A stretch of DNA of 64,000 nt, from contig NZ_AP018439.1 in the NCBI RefSeq assembly GCF_009937955.1, forward strand, positions 3,782,001 to 3,846,000. Direction: 5' to 3'. A model generated the notes under the pieces. It did no database searches. It was not told the DNA's origin and saw only the letters and a list, made by a program, of their open reading frames with translations. Below are positions 60,022 through 64,000 of the stretch, piece by piece. The position numbers and the translations under genes were made by a program. How positions within the stretch are numbered: the first letter of the stretch is position 1; every line of letters begins with the position of its first letter. Origin of the DNA: Undibacterium sp. KW1. GTDB lineage: Bacteria > Pseudomonadota > Gammaproteobacteria > Burkholderiales > Burkholderiaceae_D.

Positions 60022-61270
60022 CGGGTGCAGCCATGGGCTGCACCCGGTTGCGTCCCTGGGACTTGGCTTTGTACAGACATTCATCAGCGCGCTGCACCAT
60101 GCTTTCCATATTGTCGGCCGCCTGCAATTGAGCCACCCCAAAACTGGCGGTGATGTGTAGCATGTTGCCGTTGGCCAGACGTATGGTCAGTTGATGTTCG
60201 ACTTTCTGACGTATTCTTTCTGCGACTTCAAGTGCAGCCAGCAGACTGGTCTCAGGTAAAACCATGATGAACTCTTCGCCGCCGTAGCGGACTATCCAAT
60301 CGACATCAGCACGCAACTCATCGGCCAGGCATTGGGTAAAAGCGATGAGCACAGTGTCGCCTACTGCATGCCCATACTCATCATTGATTTTCTTGAAGAA
60401 ATCTATGTCGCAAAACACCAGCGACAAATGGCGCTGGTAACGCACGGCTCTCTGGATTTCTGCAGGCATGCGCTCATTGAACAAGAGGCGGTTATAACAA
60501 CTGGTGAGACCATCAGTAATCGATAATTGCTTCAGGGTTTTCATCGCCGTTTCGAGCTGGCTGGTTCGCTCAGCGACCAGTGCATCCTGGTTGGCGATAT
60601 GTTTTTGCAGACTGTCCTGCATGGTGTGGAAGCCATCGACGACCAGGTCAATTTCGTTATATCCGTCCTCCGGTTTGCGTTTTAATTCCAGTTTGGTCGC
60701 GAGCTGGTTGGCTTGCAGGTTTTTGACAAAATCTGCCAGTTGCCGCATCGGTTTTTCAAGATCACGACGCAATATTGCCACGACCGCCATAAAAATAAAA
60801 ATCGACAGGATGATGACTTCGATAATGACGATAATAAAGCTGCGCAACAATTCCTTGCGCAAGATAGTCTTATCGACGACAAACTCCACCGTACCCACTG
60901 TTTTACTGGCGTCTGCCGGGGCTGGGATGTTGAACTTCATATGCTGGCCATTTCCGAGACGATTGACATCACCACCAGTAAATTGCTGCCCGGTGCTGGC
61001 CTTGATGGCCACATAAGAAATCGTTTTATTCTTCAAAATCAAATCGATTTGCTTTTGTATGGTTTGCGGCTCTATATCCCAGATGGCAACAGACAATAAA
61101 GGCAGATGCGCATGGGCCACGTCATCCACAGTCATCGTGAAGTTTTCTTCTATGGCGCGGTAATTGAGCCAGGCTTGCAGGCTGCTGATACAGATCACGC
61201 ACAGGATCACCCATTTGAAGACACGTCGTATCAACAAACTGGCGATCGGTTGCAGGACTTGCTTGCTCAT
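60002..61270 (-). CDS. Membrane diguanylate cyclase (GGDEF)
   Basis: 422 residues. A membrane segment (VILCVICISSLQAWLNY), a periplasmic sensor of about 120 residues, a second membrane segment (LLRSFIIVIIEVIILSIFIF), a HAMP-like linker and a GGDEF domain starting LKQLSITDGLTSCYNRLLFN. The active site reads RYGGEEF (about residue 335), so catalytic cyclase activity is expected. The inhibitory RxxD position five residues before it reads ADVD instead, so product inhibition may be lost. Its start overlaps the stop of the binding-protein gene (ATGA), which suggests that the periplasmic protein delivers the signal. Confidence 0.93.
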   Translation of the reverse strand: MSKQVLQPIASLLIRRVFKWVILCVICISSLQAWLNYRAIEENFTMTVDDVAHAHLPLLSVAIWDIEPQTIQKQIDLILKNKTISYVAIKASTGQQFTGGDVNRLGNGQHMKFNIPAPADASKTVGTVEFVVDKTILRKELLRSFIIVIIEVIILSIFIFMAVVAILRRDLEKPMRQLADFVKNLQANQLATKLELKRKPEDGYNEIDLVVDGFHTMQDSLQKHIANQDALVAERTSQLETAMKTLKQLSITDGLTSCYNRLLFNERMPAEIQRAVRYQRHLSLVFCDIDFFKKINDEYGHAVGDTVLIAFTQCLADELRADVDWIVRYGGEEFIMVLPETSLLAALEVAERIRQKVEHQLTIRLANGNMLHITASFGVAQLQAADNMESMVQRADECLYKAKSQGRNRVQPMAAPVIYLGP

Positions 61271-62391
61271 TTGCGCTGATCTGACTGGGTCAATAAATGC
61301 CGGAAACTGAAATCATATTTTTTGATGGCAGGGTTCAGGTATTTGCTGAACTTCCTGAAATCCACTTTTTCAAAATTCTGCGCGCCAAACAATTGCTGGT
61401 AACGCCTGGCCACTTCTGGTGTGAACAGTATGAACATGGATCTGTTTTGCTCCAGGCCTTCATCAGCAAAGTCCTTGCCATGGTGATAGTCATATAGCAT
61501 CACCAGGCCAAATGCACCGGTAATGAAATGGCCGCCAGCCAGCGCCGTGAGACTGCCTGACTCCAATGCGGTAAAAGCTTCAGCCGAGGTATTGATGGCA
61601 CTGAAATGAGCATCGCGCCCTGGTTTGCCACCGCGGGCGCGCCAGCTTTCCATCGCACCAAAGCTCATCAAATCATTCCCGGCCCAGATCAACCTGGTCT
61701 GGGGATAGCGCTGATACAGCCAGACGCTCTGCTCCTGCGCCTTGGCACGGTTCCAGTCGCCATAGACGACCTGATCCAGTACCACATTCGCTTCTGCAAC
61801 AGCCTTGCGCATACCTTCAGTGCGTTTATACGATGTCGCCGTGGATCTGTCCCCGGCAATTGCCAGCAGATGCAATTTGCCATCAGAACTGAACATTTTT
61901 TCTGTCTTGCCACGTTGTATCAGCGCGCGTGCGGTCTGGTAACCCGCATCTTCTGCCTGCGGTTCCAGCACCCCCAGCCAGCCCTTGTAAAACTGACGTG
62001 GCATACCGGTTTTTTCCCTGTCACCGGCATCATTGATACCGCTATAGGCAAAAAAAGTCTTGATGTTTGCGGCATCCAGTATGCGCAGTGCTTCAGCACC
62101 GACAGCATAATCATTCGACAAGATCACATAATCAGGCCGCTTACCAGCCGGACGTGCCGCAATCTGCTTCGCATATTCCAGGGTCTTTAAATGATCGCGT
62201 TCAGAATAAATGACTTCGAGATGGATGCCCAGGCTGTGGGCGGCAGCCGACATGCCGTTGCTGGCGGTGACCCAGTAGATTTCATCAGATTTACCCGGAT
62301 TGAGAAAGGTGACGGTCATAGCCATAACCACACAAGGCATGAACAAGGCCATGCAGGCGCACAAGCAAACAACCAAACGATAAATCCACAT
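61267..62391 (-). CDS. Periplasmic binding protein (type 1, sugar/autoinducer-like)
   Basis: The ATG at 62391 has GGAGG upstream and begins MWIYRLVVCLCACMALFMPC, a signal peptide. The 374-residue protein follows the periplasmic-binding-protein type 1 fold (PF13407-like): VTFLNPGKSDEIYWVTASNG, DYVILSNDYAVGAEALRILD, LHLLAIAGDRSTATSYKRTE, RLIWAGNDLMSFGAMESWRA and LAGGHFITGAFGLVMLYDYH. Homologous folds bind sugars or AI-2. No transporter genes accompany it; its only partner is the overlapping cyclase. It therefore probably works as a sensor subunit, like LuxP or NspS (inference). Confidence 0.88.
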   Translation of the reverse strand: MWIYRLVVCLCACMALFMPCVVMAMTVTFLNPGKSDEIYWVTASNGMSAAAHSLGIHLEVIYSERDHLKTLEYAKQIAARPAGKRPDYVILSNDYAVGAEALRILDAANIKTFFAYSGINDAGDREKTGMPRQFYKGWLGVLEPQAEDAGYQTARALIQRGKTEKMFSSDGKLHLLAIAGDRSTATSYKRTEGMRKAVAEANVVLDQVVYGDWNRAKAQEQSVWLYQRYPQTRLIWAGNDLMSFGAMESWRARGGKPGRDAHFSAINTSAEAFTALESGSLTALAGGHFITGAFGLVMLYDYHHGKDFADEGLEQNRSMFILFTPEVARRYQQLFGAQNFEKVDFRKFSKYLNPAIKKYDFSFRHLLTQSDQRK

Positions 62392-62524
62392 TCCTGCCTC
62401 CGCGCATCCTGTCATGTAAGAACTGCAAATGATGACGGGATCAGTGCCTGTCTTGAGTTCGCCCAGGTGATGGTGAACCGACAGTTTTTTACTCAGCTTC
62501 TATTTTCGCGGTTTTCCTGAGTAA

Positions 62525-62568
62525 AAAGTTGCTCATTCACAAAAAATCACATTTTATGTGAATGAGCA
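62525..62568 (-). terminator. Hairpin terminator after the CoaD-HD gene
   Basis: TGCTCATTCACA and TGTGAATGAGCA form a perfect 12-bp stem around a 15-base loop. On the minus strand ACTTTTTAC follows, 40 bp past the stop of the fusion gene. Confidence 0.65.
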
Positions 62569-62607
62569 TGGATGTGTCATGCAGGCGGATTCTGTCTTGA
62601 GGGCGGC

Positions 62608-63747
62608 CTATTTCAGTAAAGCTTTTTCACGCCTGATATTCACCAGCGCCTGGCTGGTGTAGAGCTCAGCAAACCAGGTATCAGAAAACAAGTTGCCAGC
62701 TACTGCCTGTGCCTCAAAATGGCTTAAGACACGCGCCCTGCCCGCCTGGTAAGCAGCATCATCAACGTCACTGTATTCAAGCCGTACAGTTGACGCATAG
62801 GCATCATAAGTATCCGCCGCCTGGCCCAGTATCGCCAGATCAACACCGAGCATGGCATCTTTCAAGGGGTGGCTCAGGCCTGCACTCTGGAAGTGATCTG
62901 TCACCCGTATGAGATCAGCCACCTCCTGCGCATGCTCTGATCCCAGGCTGGCATCCAGCCACAACCTGGCACTTTGCTCTTCATTCGACAGACCAGCACG
63001 CTTGCCAACAGAGCCGCCATAGACTGCGTCATGGAACCAAAAAGCTTTTTTCAATATCGCAACGTCGGCCTTGCTGGCACCCGTATTGCTCGCCCAGGCA
63101 GAGATTTCACTCAGGCCATGCACCAGGTGATCGAGATTATGATAAGTCCGGCGTGCTGAGCCATAGGCTTCATCACCAGTCAGATAATCAAACCAGTGGT
63201 CGAGTTTGCTGGCCTCAACACCAGCACCCTCCCAAAGTTTTTGCCAGTCTGTACGCAGCCAGCTTTTGATCCAGGCGATATAAGCGGGCATGGGCATGAA
63301 TTTTTTTACCGTCCAGTGCCAGCCCACCGGCCCTTGCAAGGCCCGCACGAAACTGGAACTGACCGAGCCAAGGTCACGCGGTGGCATGACAAAAATAGTC
63401 TTGGCACCATCAAGCACATCGACATTGGTTTGCTGTATCAGGTTTTCATAATCAAAGTCTGAAGTATTGCGTATGCCGCGCACCAGATACTCTATGCCGT
63501 GGCGCTTGGCGGCACGGGCTGTGTAATCACCCTTGACGATAACCACACTGACATTGTGCCAGCCGCATTCAGCCACGCTGCGCTCAATAATATCCTTGCG
63601 TTCGATCGCATCAAACTGCGGTTTCTTGACCGGGTTTTCAGAAATAAAAACCACCACTTCATCTGCCAAAGCGCGGGCCTCTTGTATCACCCATAAATGA
63701 CCATTGGTGATCGGGTCCAGAGTGCCAGAGAATGCGATTTTTTTCAT
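62608..63747 (-). CDS. CoaD-like nucleotidyltransferase fused to an HD-type hydrolase domain
   Basis: 379 residues, more than twice the length of normal CoaD. Residues 1-160 are pantetheine-phosphate adenylyltransferase-like: FSGTLDPITNGHLWVIQEAR (TxGH-type nucleotide site) and EYLVRGIRNTSDFDYENLIQ, with VMPPRDLGSVSSSFVRAL. Residues from about 185 resemble the COG4339 predicted HD-superfamily hydrolases: RRTYHNLDHLVHGLSEISAW, KKAFWFHDAVYGG (His-Asp pair) and MLGVDLAILGQAADTYDAYA. CoaD makes dephospho-CoA from 4'-phosphopantetheine; the second domain might hydrolyse a related phosphate. The start overlaps the stop of a CoaE-like gene (ATGA). Confidence 0.85.
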   Translation of the reverse strand: MKKIAFSGTLDPITNGHLWVIQEARALADEVVVFISENPVKKPQFDAIERKDIIERSVAECGWHNVSVVIVKGDYTARAAKRHGIEYLVRGIRNTSDFDYENLIQQTNVDVLDGAKTIFVMPPRDLGSVSSSFVRALQGPVGWHWTVKKFMPMPAYIAWIKSWLRTDWQKLWEGAGVEASKLDHWFDYLTGDEAYGSARRTYHNLDHLVHGLSEISAWASNTGASKADVAILKKAFWFHDAVYGGSVGKRAGLSNEEQSARLWLDASLGSEHAQEVADLIRVTDHFQSAGLSHPLKDAMLGVDLAILGQAADTYDAYASTVRLEYSDVDDAAYQAGRARVLSHFEAQAVAGNLFSDTWFAELYTSQALVNIRREKALLK

Positions 63748-64000
63748 TGTGTGCTCCAGTGCGACATAAAAGTAAGGTGTTGCTGCAAGACTGCCTGTTC
63801 CAGTTCCATGATGTTGCCCTGATTGACGATCATCGCGTCGGCGTATTCCTTGTACTGATCCAATGTGGCCTGCATATTAAAAACCTGCCTGATCTCAGTT
63901 TCAGTCCAGTCAGGGTTACGCTGACGCACGCGTCGCAGACGAATTTGAGCGTCAGCATGCACCAGCAAAGCGCTATCGTACATGAAGCCGCCAGGTTCAT
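63744..64000 (-). CDS. Dephospho-CoA kinase (CoaE)-like protein, partial at window end
   Basis: Only the C-terminal 85 residues are inside the window; the frame stays open to base 64000. LLVHADAQIRLRRVRQRNPD, WTETEIRQVFNMQATLDQYK and EYADAMIVNQGNIMELEQAV follow the CoaE C-terminal pattern (ADA-Q-R--R, ADxxIxNxG--EL). CoaE phosphorylates dephospho-CoA to CoA, the step after CoaD. The overlap with the CoaD-HD gene means that the two last CoA-pathway activities may be encoded as a coupled pair here. A related P-loop kinase cannot be excluded without the N-terminus. Confidence 0.65.
   Translation of the reverse strand, partial: EPGGFMYDSALLVHADAQIRLRRVRQRNPDWTETEIRQVFNMQATLDQYKEYADAMIVNQGNIMELEQAVLQQHLTFMSHWSTQ

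Overview
The window looks like a chromosomal segment of a betaproteobacterium of the order Burkholderiales, probably Oxalobacteraceae (Undibacterium/Herminiimonas-like). This is inferred from the protein families (etfBA with an AcdA-type dehydrogenase, divergent argO-argP, trhO, gluQ, an ECF42-type sigma factor), near-balanced base composition and long intergenic palindromes. No rRNA, tRNA, CRISPR array, transposase or phage gene was seen.

Layout. 0-8.4 kb (minus strand): a probable uptake operon of TonB-dependent receptor, substrate-binding protein, ABC ATPase, two permeases and an exported 2H-phosphoesterase-like protein. The binding protein and the ATPase are each broken by a one-base frameshift at a G5 run. 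8.4-12.2 kb: acyl-CoA dehydrogenase and etfBA. 12.6-17.6 kb: TusA-like protein, Nudix hydrolase, GNAT and alaS, then a small exported protein that also looks frameshifted. 17.7-23.1 kb: a MerR-controlled export cassette (MerR with two TipAS-like halves, ABC ATPase, FtsX permease, LolA-like protein, outer-membrane barrel) behind a 19-bp-spacer promoter. 23.1-32.6 kb: housekeeping and signalling genes (ugpQ, CoA-transferase, LytS/LytTR pair, GNAT, trhO, M13 peptidase, DUF2145 pair). 32.9-40.2 kb: fadD, HIT protein, and a compact biosynthetic cluster (AurF-like diiron oxygenase, carrier protein, thioester reductase/hydrolase fusion, stand-alone adenylation enzyme). 40.7-46.1 kb: ECF42 sigma factor with a hydrolase, PhnB-like, YciI/DGPF and two tandem VOC genes, then another esterase. 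46.1-46.6 kb is repeat-rich DNA. 46.7-50 kb: flavodoxin, pirin, LysR regulator, gluQ. 50-54.7 kb: two exported proteins of unknown function and a cyclic-di-GMP-I riboswitch in front of a lipoprotein sedolisin (S53) with five Ig-like repeats. 54.8-58.3 kb: copper-resistance genes. 58.3-60 kb: argO/argP. 60-62.4 kb: periplasmic binding protein coupled to a diguanylate cyclase. 62.6-64 kb: a CoaD-HD fusion overlapping a CoaE-like gene cut by the window end.

The strongest candidates for undescribed biology are the 35.2-40.2 kb cluster, the c-di-GMP-controlled surface sedolisin, the CoaE/CoaD-HD pair, and the TonB/ABC/2H-phosphoesterase operon. Three single-base homopolymer frameshifts (near 2897, 3939 and 17266) share one signature, so sequencing error must be excluded before calling pseudogenes.
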